A stretch of DNA of 64,000 bases from Apilactobacillus ozensis DSM 23829 = JCM 17196 (GTDB lineage: Bacteria; Bacillota; Bacilli; Lactobacillales; Lactobacillaceae): assembly GCF_001435995.1 (NCBI RefSeq), contig NZ_AYYQ01000029.1, positions 60,890 to 124,889 on the forward strand, read 5' to 3'. The notes below the pieces were generated by a model. It saw only the letters and a list, made by a program, of their open reading frames with translations, had not been told where the DNA came from and ran no database searches. Every line of letters begins with the position of its first letter. The first letter of the stretch is position 1. Both the position numbers and the translations under genes were made by a program. Of this stretch, positions 30,132 to 37,908 are shown one piece after another.

Positions 30132-31721
30132 ATGTGTGGATTTTTAGCTGTAGATTCAATTAAATTTGATTTAAAAACTTTCGATGAGGCTTTAGAAAAA
30201 AATTTCCATCGTGGACCTGATATGACTAGTAAACTACAAGCTGATGAAATGATGTTTGGATTTAACCGCCTAGCGATTATGGATTTAAGTGATGACGGAA
30301 TGCAACCATTTAAATCAGATAAATGCACCTTAGTTTGCAATGGAGAAATATATAACTATTTAACTTTAAAAGATAACTTACAATCTGAATATGATTTTAA
30401 GAGTGGTAGTGATTGTGAAGTTCTAATTCCTTTATATCGTAAGTATGGTTTAGATACGATGTGCAAAATGTTAGATGCTGAATTTGCATTTGTACTTTAT
30501 GATCAAACCACTAAAAAAGTTATGGCTGCTAGAGACTCAGTGGGAATTAGACCCATGTTTTATGGTTACACTAAGGAAGACCATCAAATTGCATTTGGAT
30601 CAACCGCTAAAACATTGATGCCTTTATGTGATAAAATTTTACCATTTCCTCCAGGACACTATTATGATGGCGATAAATTTGTCTGCTATCATGATCCTGC
30701 TATGGTTGAAAAAATGATAACACCTAGTTTACAAGAAGCTACTAAGGGAATTCATGATCGATTGGTAGCGGCAGTTAAAAAACGTTTACAATCTGATGCA
30801 CCAGTTGGATATTTATTATCTGGTGGTTTAGACTCATCATTAGTTTGTTCAATTGCCTCAAAATTAAAAGGTGGAGCACCTATTAAAACTTTTGCGATTG
30901 GAATGGATCGTAACCCAATTGATTTAAAGTATGCTAAAGAAGTTGCTGATTACTTAGGTACGGACCATACTGAATTTATTATGACTAGAGAAGATGTTCT
31001 TGGCGCCTTGAGAGAAGTAATTTATACTTTAGAAACTTGGGACATAACAACAATTAGAGCTTCGATTGGAATGTATTTATTATGCAAGAGAATTCATAAG
31101 AATACAGACTTAAAAGTAATTTTAACTGGTGAATGTTCAGATGAAATGTTTGGATATAAATATACTGACTACGCTCCAAACGCTGAAGAATTCCAAAAAG
31201 AAGCAATGAAACGGGTTAGAGAACTTTACATGTACGATGTATTAAGAGCTGACCGTTGTATATCATCAAACTCGCTAGAAGGGCGAGTACCATTTGCGGA
31301 TAGAGATTTTATGGAATATGTAATGTCTATTGATCCAGCTATGAAGATGAATAAATATGATAAAGGTAAATATCTTTTAAGAGAAGCATTTGCCGGACAA
31401 GATTATTTATCTGATGATATTTTAATGCGTGAAAAAGCAGCATTTAGTGATGCAGTAGGACATTCATTAGTAGATGATTTAAAAGACTATGCTGATGAAA
31501 TGTATACTGATGAAGACGTGGCTAACGCAAAGGATAAATATGATTATCGTACTCCTTTTACTAAGGAATCATTACTATATCGTGACATTTTTGAAGAATA
31601 TTTCCCCGGCAAAGCTAGTTGGATTAAAGATTTTTGGATGCCTAACAAAAATTGGGAAAACTGTGATGTAGATGATCCTAGTGCACGTGTATTAAAAAAT
31701 TATGGTGATAGCGGTAAATAA
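30132..31721 (+). CDS. asnB: Asparagine synthase (glutamine-hydrolysing)
   Basis: AsnB makes asparagine from aspartate, glutamine and ATP. The 529 residues start MCGFLAVD, with Cys2 as the glutaminase nucleophile after Met removal, and have the N-terminal amidotransferase domain (FNRLAIMDLSDDGMQPF, NGEIYN). The synthase domain carries the PP-loop YLLSGGLDSSLV near residue 232 and LTGECSDEMFGYKY. GGAG is 9 nt upstream. Control by the Asn T-box is directly supported by the AAC specifier. Confidence 0.97.
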   Translation: MCGFLAVDSIKFDLKTFDEALEKNFHRGPDMTSKLQADEMMFGFNRLAIMDLSDDGMQPFKSDKCTLVCNGEIYNYLTLKDNLQSEYDFKSGSDCEVLIPLYRKYGLDTMCKMLDAEFAFVLYDQTTKKVMAARDSVGIRPMFYGYTKEDHQIAFGSTAKTLMPLCDKILPFPPGHYYDGDKFVCYHDPAMVEKMITPSLQEATKGIHDRLVAAVKKRLQSDAPVGYLLSGGLDSSLVCSIASKLKGGAPIKTFAIGMDRNPIDLKYAKEVADYLGTDHTEFIMTREDVLGALREVIYTLETWDITTIRASIGMYLLCKRIHKNTDLKVILTGECSDEMFGYKYTDYAPNAEEFQKEAMKRVRELYMYDVLRADRCISSNSLEGRVPFADRDFMEYVMSIDPAMKMNKYDKGKYLLREAFAGQDYLSDDILMREKAAFSDAVGHSLVDDLKDYADEMYTDEDVANAKDKYDYRTPFTKESLLYRDIFEEYFPGKASWIKDFWMPNKNWENCDVDDPSARVLKNYGDSGK

Positions 31722-31724
31722 TAT

Positions 31725-31772
31725 AAAAAATAAAGGCCTCTAAATATAGAGGCCTTTATTTTTTATTGTTTA
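31725..31772. terminator. Strong bidirectional terminator between asnB and the permease
   Basis: An 18-bp perfect stem (31725-31742 with 31747-31764; core AAAGGCCTCTA) with a 4-nt loop and A/T runs on both sides. It overlaps the last codon of the convergent permease gene. Confidence 0.93.
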
Positions 31773-33088
31773 TTTATCTGGTGTTTGTGGAAATAGTAAA
31801 TTGGGTATGAAAGTAGGGTTAATAGCATACCAATTAGGGCTAAATTAAATTGAGTTAATAAAGTTTCAACCAATATAAATCCGCCACCAACTAATGCGAT
31901 TGCAGGAATAATTGGATACCAAGGAACTTTGTATGGTCTAATCATTTCAGGGTGCTTAATTCTAAGCTTAAATACTGCTATAAATAATAAACAGTTAAAT
32001 ATCCACATAACAAATACTAACATATCAGTTAATAAGTCAAATGTTCCTAGAAAAATCATAATTACTGCAATGGCAACTTGAAATAATCCAGCTACATATG
32101 GAACTGCTGTCTTTTTAGTAAGCTTAGTGAAGTATTTACTAAATGGTAACGTATCACTAACTCCCATAGCGTATGGAATCCTCATTCCACTAAGGGTATA
32201 TCCGTTAATTGATCCATATACAGAAACTAAAATCCCAATTGTAACTAATTTACCACCTAATTCACCAAAAATTTTCATAGCCGCTTCAGCAGCCGCGTTT
32301 TGGTTTCCAGCAATTTGGTCTAATGGCAATGTTTTTAGAAATACAAAATTAATTAGTGTATAAATGATAGTTATAAAACTTAATCCTAAAATAATAGCTC
32401 TAGGTAAATTTTTCTTAGGATTTTTGATTTCTCCAGCAACATCACAAATTCCAATCCATCCATCATATGCAAACATAGTAGCTAATAGCCCAGCACTAAA
32501 AGCAAAAAATGGGTTAGCACCATTAGTAGGCGTAGCTGGAAATAGCGAAATGTTTACGTTTCCTGGAATAATTAAACCTACGATTGATATTAAGGCAATA
32601 GGGACTAATTTTAGTATCAAAGTAGTGGTCTGAAAATATCCAGTAACCTTTGCACCTAATAAATTAACAAATAATATACTAAAAGCAGAAATAATAGCTA
32701 TAGGAATATTTAAAGATGCATTTAAGTGGAATAAATTAATTAATTGAGTGGCAAATATAATTGATTCCGCTGCAATGTTTGCAGGATAATAAACCAAGAT
32801 TTGTGCCCATCCCATCGCAAAACCAGTGGTAGGACCATATGTGTAATCTAAATATTTAATGGCTCCACCGGTTTTAGGAATAGCAGCTGCTAATTCAGAA
32901 ACAGTTAATCCAGCACAAATTGTTAGTAGCCCTCCAACAATCCAAGCTAAAATAGTTAAAGCAAATGAATGGGTACTATTTACAACACTGGCAGTTTTAA
33001 AGAATACCCCAGCTCCAATTACAGTTCCCATTACTGTTGATAGGGCTGCGGTCATACCGATTCCTCGTTTTAAGTTGTTATTTTCCAA
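31763..33088 (-). CDS. APC family amino-acid permease
   Basis: The 441 residues form about 12 hydrophobic segments. The N-terminal segment GMTAALSTVMGTVIGAGVF with its GxG unwinding motif, and PKTGGAIKYLDYTYGP, are hallmarks of APC transporters of the LAT/SteT (serine/threonine exchanger) type. Substrate is not readable. Start is TTG, 8 nt after AGGAGG. It stands alone, convergent with asnB, and with an extended -10 promoter upstream. Confidence 0.9.
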   Translation of the reverse strand: MENNNLKRGIGMTAALSTVMGTVIGAGVFFKTASVVNSTHSFALTILAWIVGGLLTICAGLTVSELAAAIPKTGGAIKYLDYTYGPTTGFAMGWAQILVYYPANIAAESIIFATQLINLFHLNASLNIPIAIISAFSILFVNLLGAKVTGYFQTTTLILKLVPIALISIVGLIIPGNVNISLFPATPTNGANPFFAFSAGLLATMFAYDGWIGICDVAGEIKNPKKNLPRAIILGLSFITIIYTLINFVFLKTLPLDQIAGNQNAAAEAAMKIFGELGGKLVTIGILVSVYGSINGYTLSGMRIPYAMGVSDTLPFSKYFTKLTKKTAVPYVAGLFQVAIAVIMIFLGTFDLLTDMLVFVMWIFNCLLFIAVFKLRIKHPEMIRPYKVPWYPIIPAIALVGGGFILVETLLTQFNLALIGMLLTLLSYPIYYFHKHQINKQ

Positions 33089-33119
33089 CTTCAGTTCCTC
33101 CTGACTTTTAAATTAACGT

Positions 33120-33128
33120 ATTGTAACA
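33120..33128 (-). promoter_or_regulatory. Extended -10 promoter of the amino-acid permease
   Basis: On the minus strand this reads TGTTACAAT, a TGn-TACAAT extended -10. No convincing -35 stands upstream. Confidence 0.45.
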
Positions 33129-33150
33129 CATTAACATTTTACAGGCACTT

Positions 33151-33192
33151 ATAAAAAATAACCATAATCTTTTTTGATTATGGTTGCTTTTT
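33151..33192 (-). terminator. Intrinsic terminator of gntK
   Basis: AACCATAATC (33160-33169) and GATTATGGTT (33176-33185) make a 10-bp perfect stem with a 6-nt loop; on the minus strand it is followed by ATTTTTTAT. Confidence 0.88.
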
Positions 33193-34734
33193 TTATTTTT
33201 CATTATTGTGTGTTCTTTGAAATTTTGCAATATTACTATATTCTGGCTTTAATAATCGATTAAGTCGAATATATATAGGAACTAATTCTCTGTAAACATG
33301 GTAGTTTTCTGGATTAGGTTCATATGATTTTACTTTTCCGACCAATGACGCTACTTGTTTTAAGCTGTCAATCATTCCTAAACTGTACATACCAATTGTA
33401 GCAGCACCTAATGCAGTTCCTTGAACGTTTTCTGGAATATTTACTTCTTGTTCAAAAACATCTGATAAAATTTGTCTCCACAATGCTGATTTAGCAAATC
33501 CACCCGTAGCTTGAATTGATTTTGGTTTACCAACAACTTCTTCTAATGCAAGGCTAACGGTGTATAAATTATAAATAATTCCTTCTAACACAGCTCTGAT
33601 CATGTCAGCTCTTGTATGGTTTCTTGTTAATCCAAAGAAGGAACCACGTGCATCTGAATCCCAAATAGGAGCACGTTCACCACCAAGATAGGGGTGGAAA
33701 ATTAAACCCTTAGCGCCAACTGGAACTCGAGAAGCGATTCCGGACAAGACACTGTAAGCATTTATTTTCATTTGTTCAGCGATTGTTTTTTCAGGCGCAC
33801 ATAATTGATCTCGAACCCATTTAAAAACAATGCCACCATTATTAACGGGACCACCGACTACCCACTTATCTTTAGCTAAATAGTAACAAAAGACTCTGCC
33901 CTTAGGGTCAATAGTGGGATGATTAGTTACAACTCTCACAGCTCCTGAAGTACCAATTGTAACGGCTAGCACGCCTTCATCAATGGCGTTAACACCTAGA
34001 TTAGCTAGTGGTCCATCAGATGAACCGATAATAAATGGGGTGTCTGCATTAATTCCGATTACCTTGGCGTATGATTTATCGATTCCATGAAATTGATAAG
34101 TGGTATCGACTAATTCTGGTAATTGATTTTTGTTTAATCCGGTTAATTCTAGTGCCTGTTTATCCCATTGCATTTCAAAAATATTAAACATTCCAGTTGC
34201 ATTAGCAATTGAGTAGTCTTCTTTTAATTCTCCAAATAATTTATGGAAAATATACTCTTTAATTCCAACGAACCAATGTGCTTTTTTATATAATTCATGT
34301 TGCTCGTTTTTTAGCCAAATTATTTTTGAAAGGGGAGTCATTGGATGAATTGGAGTTCCAGTATGCTCGTATAAAGTTTGTCCTAAGTCGCTTTCTTTTA
34401 ACTCTTTAGCATATCTAGATGCTCGGTTATCGGCCCAAGTAATTGCTCTAGTTAAAGGATTAAAGTTTTCGTCTAATAATATTAAGCTATGCATAGCGCA
34501 TGAAAATGATACCCCGGATAAATCATCGCGATTTATCTTAGACTTTCGAATTACTTTACTCATGCCAGATATCACTGCGGAAAATATTTCATCAGGGTCC
34601 TCTTCAGCCATACCATATGAGTCTTGATAAAGTGGGTAGTCATCATTTGAAGACTCGATAACGGTTCCTTTATCATCAAATAAAATGGTCTTAGTGCTAG
34701 TAGTTCCAATATCTACACCAATAATGTATTTCAT
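33193..34734 (-). CDS. gntK: Gluconokinase (FGGY family)
   Basis: Gluconokinase phosphorylates gluconate to 6-phosphogluconate, feeding the phosphoketolase/pentose phosphate route. The 513 residues start MKYIIGVDIGTTSTKTILFD, an FGGY ATP-binding motif, with AITWADNRAS and LGGERAPIWDSDARGSFFGL as further family motifs and GGFAKSALWRQIL near the C-terminus. The substrate assignment rests on overall resemblance to lactobacillal GntK; other FGGY sugars remain possible. The DUF4828 gene lies 20 nt upstream and is probably co-transcribed. No gluconate permease is adjacent. Confidence 0.88.
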   Translation of the reverse strand: MKYIIGVDIGTTSTKTILFDDKGTVIESSNDDYPLYQDSYGMAEEDPDEIFSAVISGMSKVIRKSKINRDDLSGVSFSCAMHSLILLDENFNPLTRAITWADNRASRYAKELKESDLGQTLYEHTGTPIHPMTPLSKIIWLKNEQHELYKKAHWFVGIKEYIFHKLFGELKEDYSIANATGMFNIFEMQWDKQALELTGLNKNQLPELVDTTYQFHGIDKSYAKVIGINADTPFIIGSSDGPLANLGVNAIDEGVLAVTIGTSGAVRVVTNHPTIDPKGRVFCYYLAKDKWVVGGPVNNGGIVFKWVRDQLCAPEKTIAEQMKINAYSVLSGIASRVPVGAKGLIFHPYLGGERAPIWDSDARGSFFGLTRNHTRADMIRAVLEGIIYNLYTVSLALEEVVGKPKSIQATGGFAKSALWRQILSDVFEQEVNIPENVQGTALGAATIGMYSLGMIDSLKQVASLVGKVKSYEPNPENYHVYRELVPIYIRLNRLLKPEYSNIAKFQRTHNNEK

Positions 34735-34754
34735 ATTTATACCTCCGTAGCTGT

Positions 34755-35123
34755 TTATTTTTTTACTCCAGTTATATTGTAAGTATAGTCATCGGCTTCA
34801 TCGTATAAAGATGTCGGAGTGTTATTTTTATTAGTTCTGACAACTAAAGTATATCCAAAATTATCAATCAATCTTAGTTCATTTTTATCAATGTTTTTTG
34901 TTTTAGTTTTAACACTATTATTATCCAGTAAGATTGATAAATCTGGATTTATCGTGAGAGAATGAGTAAAATTATGTCGATCAAGGAAGTTCCATTCACC
35001 AATATAGTATAATTGGATAGGGGAATCTTGCTTATTTTTACTTTTTTTGCCAGCCTTAACGAGTTCATTGGCTAATCCAACAAAAAATGTAGCACCGATT
35101 AAAACTAAGTTTCTTTTTCGCAA
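34755..35123 (-). CDS. DUF4828 family protein
   Basis: A 122-residue protein with one N-terminal hydrophobic segment (LVLIGATFFVGLANELV), then a small soluble domain with YYIGEWNFLDRHNFTHSLTI and ELRLIDNFGYTLVVR. This matches the DUF4828 family of Lactobacillales, function unknown. It is probably anchored or exported. Start is TTG, 7 nt after GGGAGA. It is upstream of gntK on the same strand; co-transcription says nothing certain about function. Confidence 0.7.
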   Translation of the reverse strand: MRKRNLVLIGATFFVGLANELVKAGKKSKNKQDSPIQLYYIGEWNFLDRHNFTHSLTINPDLSILLDNNSVKTKTKNIDKNELRLIDNFGYTLVVRTNKNNTPTSLYDEADDYTYNITGVKK

Positions 35124-35208
35124 AAGATATCTCCCTTCACTATAAAATTTAATATAAATTATCGCTGTTAAACCAAATAATATAAGTATATTATAGTGCT
35201 AATTTTTT

Positions 35209-35229
35209 TGTTATTATAGTTATAACTAT
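35209..35229 (+). promoter_or_regulatory. Extended -10 and palindrome ahead of the DEAD-box helicase
   Basis: TGTTATTAT (35209-35217) is an extended -10. It overlaps the perfect 14-bp palindrome ATAGTTATAACTAT (35216-35229), and a second palindrome, TAATATA-AG-TATATTA, lies at 35178-35193. Both are AT-only or nearly so, and a regulator role is conjecture. Confidence 0.35.
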
Positions 35230-35259
35230 TGTTTTTATAAAAAAATTAGGAGTAATTTA

Positions 35260-36582
35260 ATGAACGAACATTTTAAAAATTATTTTGAAAAATTAGGCTT
35301 TGATAAACAAACGATTATTCAATCATCTGTTTATGAACCGTTAAAAAAAGGTGATAATGTTTTAGGATTATCGCCGACTGGTTCTGGTAAAACATTGGCT
35401 TTTCTTATGCCAACTATTGAAACTTTGATAGCTGGCGAAGGAACTCAATTAATGATTATTGAACCATCACAAGAATTGGCAATGCAAGTTACCAGAATTG
35501 CACGAAGCTGGGCTAAACTAGTTGATTGTAAAGTATTGTCATTGACTGGTGGTGCCAATGTAAAACGTCAAACAGATAGTTTAAAGAAACGTCCGGAAGT
35601 GGTTATTGGAACTGCAGGTAGAATTAAAAGTTTGATTAGTGATAAAAAGTTAAAAACTAACCACATTAAAACAGTTATAGTCGATGAAGCCGATGACTTG
35701 CTACAAGGTGAAACGTTAACCACAGTTCGTCAAATTATAAATGCCTGCTATTCTGATGTTCAACTGGGCTTCTTTTCAGCTACTAAAACTGAAATTTTAG
35801 AGGAATTGACTAATTGGTTTGGCAATAAAAAGATAGAGAAATTTGATGTTAGAAATATTGACGATACACGTGGAGAAGTTAAACATGGTCTACTGGAAGT
35901 CTTAAGATCTAATCGTAATAAAATGTTAGTAAGATTGACACACATTAAAGAATTTAAAGCATTGGTATTTTTTAACCAAATGAACGATTTAAATAAAGCT
36001 TATAGTTATTTTGTGCATGAGCATTATAATAATATTGCTAAGCTAACTTCTGATCAAAATAAAATAAAGCGTCAAAAGGCAATGGAAGATTTTAGATTAG
36101 GGCGAGTTAAATTGCTATTAACGACTGACGTTGCTGCTAGAGGAATTGATATTCCTAAACTACCAGCTGTTATAAATTATGATTTACCAGATGATGCAAT
36201 TGATTATATTCATCGCGTGGGTCGAACTGGCCGAATGGGTGAAAAGGGGGTTGTACTTAATTTTGGTGATGACCACGATTTAAGAGATTTGAAGAACCTA
36301 CTAAAAAATGAAGAATATAATTTACAACCAATTTATTTCTTCAAGAACAAATTAGTAGATGAAGTTCCAAAACAACCTAAGGTAGATAAGGCAATTAAAA
36401 AAGCTGATAAGGTTACCAAATCGAATGCTTCTGATGATAAAAAGATTAGAAAAAATACTAACAAGAAAATAAATAAGCGTTCAAATGTTAGTCAACCAAA
36501 CTTTTCCAAAAAGAAGAAAAAGAATAAACATACCAAAAACAAGGGAATGCGCAAAAAATGGCGCAATATGAATCATAAATAA
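35260..36582 (+). CDS. DEAD-box ATP-dependent RNA helicase
   Basis: The 440 residues carry SPTGSGKTLAFLMP (motif I), VIGTAGRIKSL (Ib), VDEADD (motif II), FFSATK (III), and TDVAARGIDIPKLPAVINYDLP with YIHRVGRTGRMG (V and VI). A tail of about 70 residues rich in Lys, Arg and Asn likely binds RNA. Such CshA/CshB-like proteins act in ribosome assembly and RNA decay, often in the cold. It is monocistronic and upstream of tRNA-Arg. Confidence 0.92.
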   Translation: MNEHFKNYFEKLGFDKQTIIQSSVYEPLKKGDNVLGLSPTGSGKTLAFLMPTIETLIAGEGTQLMIIEPSQELAMQVTRIARSWAKLVDCKVLSLTGGANVKRQTDSLKKRPEVVIGTAGRIKSLISDKKLKTNHIKTVIVDEADDLLQGETLTTVRQIINACYSDVQLGFFSATKTEILEELTNWFGNKKIEKFDVRNIDDTRGEVKHGLLEVLRSNRNKMLVRLTHIKEFKALVFFNQMNDLNKAYSYFVHEHYNNIAKLTSDQNKIKRQKAMEDFRLGRVKLLLTTDVAARGIDIPKLPAVINYDLPDDAIDYIHRVGRTGRMGEKGVVLNFGDDHDLRDLKNLLKNEEYNLQPIYFFKNKLVDEVPKQPKVDKAIKKADKVTKSNASDDKKIRKNTNKKINKRSNVSQPNFSKKKKKNKHTKNKGMRKKWRNMNHK

Positions 36583-36598
36583 TATAAGTCGTCTTTAC

Positions 36599-36627
36599 TT
36601 TATGCAATTTACGTGAGAAAATATAAA
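36599..36627 (+). promoter_or_regulatory. Candidate promoter of tRNA-Arg
   Basis: TTTATG (36599-36604), 17-bp spacer, TATAAA (36622-36627). The region is enclosed by an 11-bp perfect inverted repeat (36601-36611 and 36638-36648). Confidence 0.45.
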
Positions 36628-36649
36628 ATGTCTTGTTTAAATTGCATAT

Positions 36650-36722
36650 GGCTCCATAGCACAACGGGATAGGGCGACCGCCTCCTAAGCGGCTGATCTC
36701 GGTTCGAGTCCGAGTGGAGTCA
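36650..36722 (+). tRNA. tRNA-Arg, anticodon CCT
   Basis: The 73 nt fold as a cloverleaf: acceptor GGCTCCA/TGGAGTC with one G-U pair, anticodon loop CTCCTAA (anticodon CCT at 36684-36686, reading AGG), T-arm CTCGG-TTCGAGT-CCGAG and discriminator A. The D-stem GCAC/GGGC has an A-G mismatch, and the first anticodon-stem pair is A-C. CCA is not encoded. A terminator follows directly, so it is probably transcribed alone. Confidence 0.93.
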
Positions 36723-36723
36723 T

Positions 36724-36762
36724 AAAAGGGACCTAGATATAGCTAGGCCCCTTTTTTGTTTG
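36724..36762 (+). terminator. Intrinsic terminator of tRNA-Arg
   Basis: AAAGGG-ACCTAG and CTAGG-CCCCTTT pair around a short AT loop, followed by TTTTTTG. Confidence 0.85.
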
Positions 36763-36770
36763 GAAAATTT

Positions 36771-36829
36771 TTTACATAAAAAATACATAAAAATTATAAT
36801 TAATTTACATTCATTTGATACTTTATAAG
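36771..36829 (+). promoter_or_regulatory. Pho-box array and promoter of pstS (copy 1)
   Basis: TTTACA at 36771 and 36804, with related AATACA at 36782 and ATTATA at 36793, follow one another at exactly 11-bp steps. This is the direct-repeat form bound by PhoP/PhoB-type regulators (TTNACA repeats). TATAAG at 36824 is a plausible -10, and no sigma-A -35 is present, as expected for an activator-dependent promoter. Confidence 0.7.
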
Positions 36830-36858
36830 TGTACTAATTAACTTGTGGGGTGTTGTCT

Positions 36859-37719
36859 ATGAAGAAATTAATTTATTTTGTTTCTATAGTTGGAGTTTCA
36901 ATTTTATTTTTAACGGGGTGTTCGTCTGGTAGTCAATCTAAATCTAAAGAAGTTACAGCAGTTGGTTCAACTGCTTTACAGCCTTTAGTAGAACAAGCAG
37001 CTGATGATTATGGAACTAACCAAGGGGCTAAAATTAATGTTCAAGGTGGAGGATCAGGAACTGGATTAAGTCAGGTTGCCCAGGGATCAGTTTCTATTGG
37101 TAATTCAGATATATTTGCTGACAAGCAATCTGGAATTGATGCTAAAAAATTACTAGATCATCAAGTGGCAGTAGTTGGGATTGCTCCGGTGGTTAATAAA
37201 GATACTGGCGTTAAAAATGTTTCTAGCAAGCAGTTACAAGATATATTTACCGGCAAAATCACGAATTGGAAACAACTCGGCGGTAAAAATCAAAAAATTG
37301 TTGTTATTAATCGTGTCAAAGGTAGCGGAACTAGAGCAACTTTTGAGTCTGCAGTTCTTAATGGAAAATCAGCTGTAAATGCTCAAGAACAAGATTCTAA
37401 CGGAACAGTTAAGAAAATTTTAGCTAAGACGCCAGGTGCTATAAGTTACTTGTCATTTTCATTTTTAGACAACACTTTACAACCTTTATCTATAGATAAA
37501 ATAGCCCCAGAAAACAAAAATGTATTAGATAATAAATGGAAGATATGGTCTTATGAACATATGTATACACAAAAAAATCCTAGTAAAGATGTTCAAAAAT
37601 TTATTGAATATTTACAATCTAAAAATGTTCAAAATAATTTAGTTAAAAAATTAGGTTACATTAGTATTCATGATATGAAGGTTATTAAAAGCTCAGACAA
37701 TGTTGTTACAAAAAAATAA
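36859..37719 (+). CDS. pstS: Phosphate ABC transporter substrate-binding lipoprotein PstS (copy 1)
   Basis: PstS captures phosphate outside the membrane for PstCAB. The ATG at 36859 lies 7 nt after a GGGGTG ribosome-binding site; an upstream GTG at 36850 lies in that site. A lipoprotein signal ends at LTGC with Cys21. The 286 residues have AVGSTALQPLVEQAA, QGGGSGTGLSQVAQG and NRVKGSGTRATFES, which line the phosphate site in this family. It is closely related to the next gene over the full length. Confidence 0.95.
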   Translation: MKKLIYFVSIVGVSILFLTGCSSGSQSKSKEVTAVGSTALQPLVEQAADDYGTNQGAKINVQGGGSGTGLSQVAQGSVSIGNSDIFADKQSGIDAKKLLDHQVAVVGIAPVVNKDTGVKNVSSKQLQDIFTGKITNWKQLGGKNQKIVVINRVKGSGTRATFESAVLNGKSAVNAQEQDSNGTVKKILAKTPGAISYLSFSFLDNTLQPLSIDKIAPENKNVLDNKWKIWSYEHMYTQKNPSKDVQKFIEYLQSKNVQNNLVKKLGYISIHDMKVIKSSDNVVTKK

Positions 37720-37725
37720 AAAATT

Positions 37726-37808
37726 AAAAGGTTTCTAGTGAAGTGACCCCCAAAAGTTGTCCAACTTTTGGGGTTCACATCACTAGTATTCATGCTAGAA
37801 ACCTTTTT
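37726..37808 (+). terminator. Long double-stem palindrome between the two pstS genes
   Basis: An outer stem AAAAGGTTTCTAG (37726-37738) with CTAGAAACCTTTT (37795-37807) encloses an inner hairpin in which CCCCAAAAGTT (37748-37758) pairs with AACTTTTGGGG (37763-37773). The inner stem extends outward over about 12 more positions to 37735/37786 with two mismatches, competing with the outer stem. The T-run at 37804-37808 allows termination after pstS copy 1 and overlaps the first Pho box of copy 2. The core resembles two IS3-type terminal repeats head to head. Confidence 0.7.
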
Positions 37809-37874
37809 ACAATAATTTACAAAAAATTTACAAAAAAATCATAATGATTTTACATTAATCTGTTAAATTAATAG
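37806..37874 (+). promoter_or_regulatory. Pho-box array and promoter of pstS (copy 2) and the pst operon
   Basis: TTTACA occurs at 37806, 37816, 37827 and 37849, steps of 10, 11 and 22 bp, with a degenerate unit at 37838. TAATAG at 37869 stands at the same distance from the last box as in the copy-1 promoter. This supports phosphate-starvation control of pstS2-pstCAB-phoU. Confidence 0.75.
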
Positions 37875-37908
37875 GCATATTGATACGAAAATTTTATGGA
37901 GGCTTATT

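Noticed and set aside
32127..33104. Plus-strand frames opposite the amino-acid permease
   Set aside because: Hydrophobic antisense shadows of a membrane protein gene.
36650..36722. tRNA-Arg(CCT) as an occupied phage or island attachment site
   Set aside because: No integrase gene and no repeat of the tRNA 3' end is present nearby; flanking genes are core functions.
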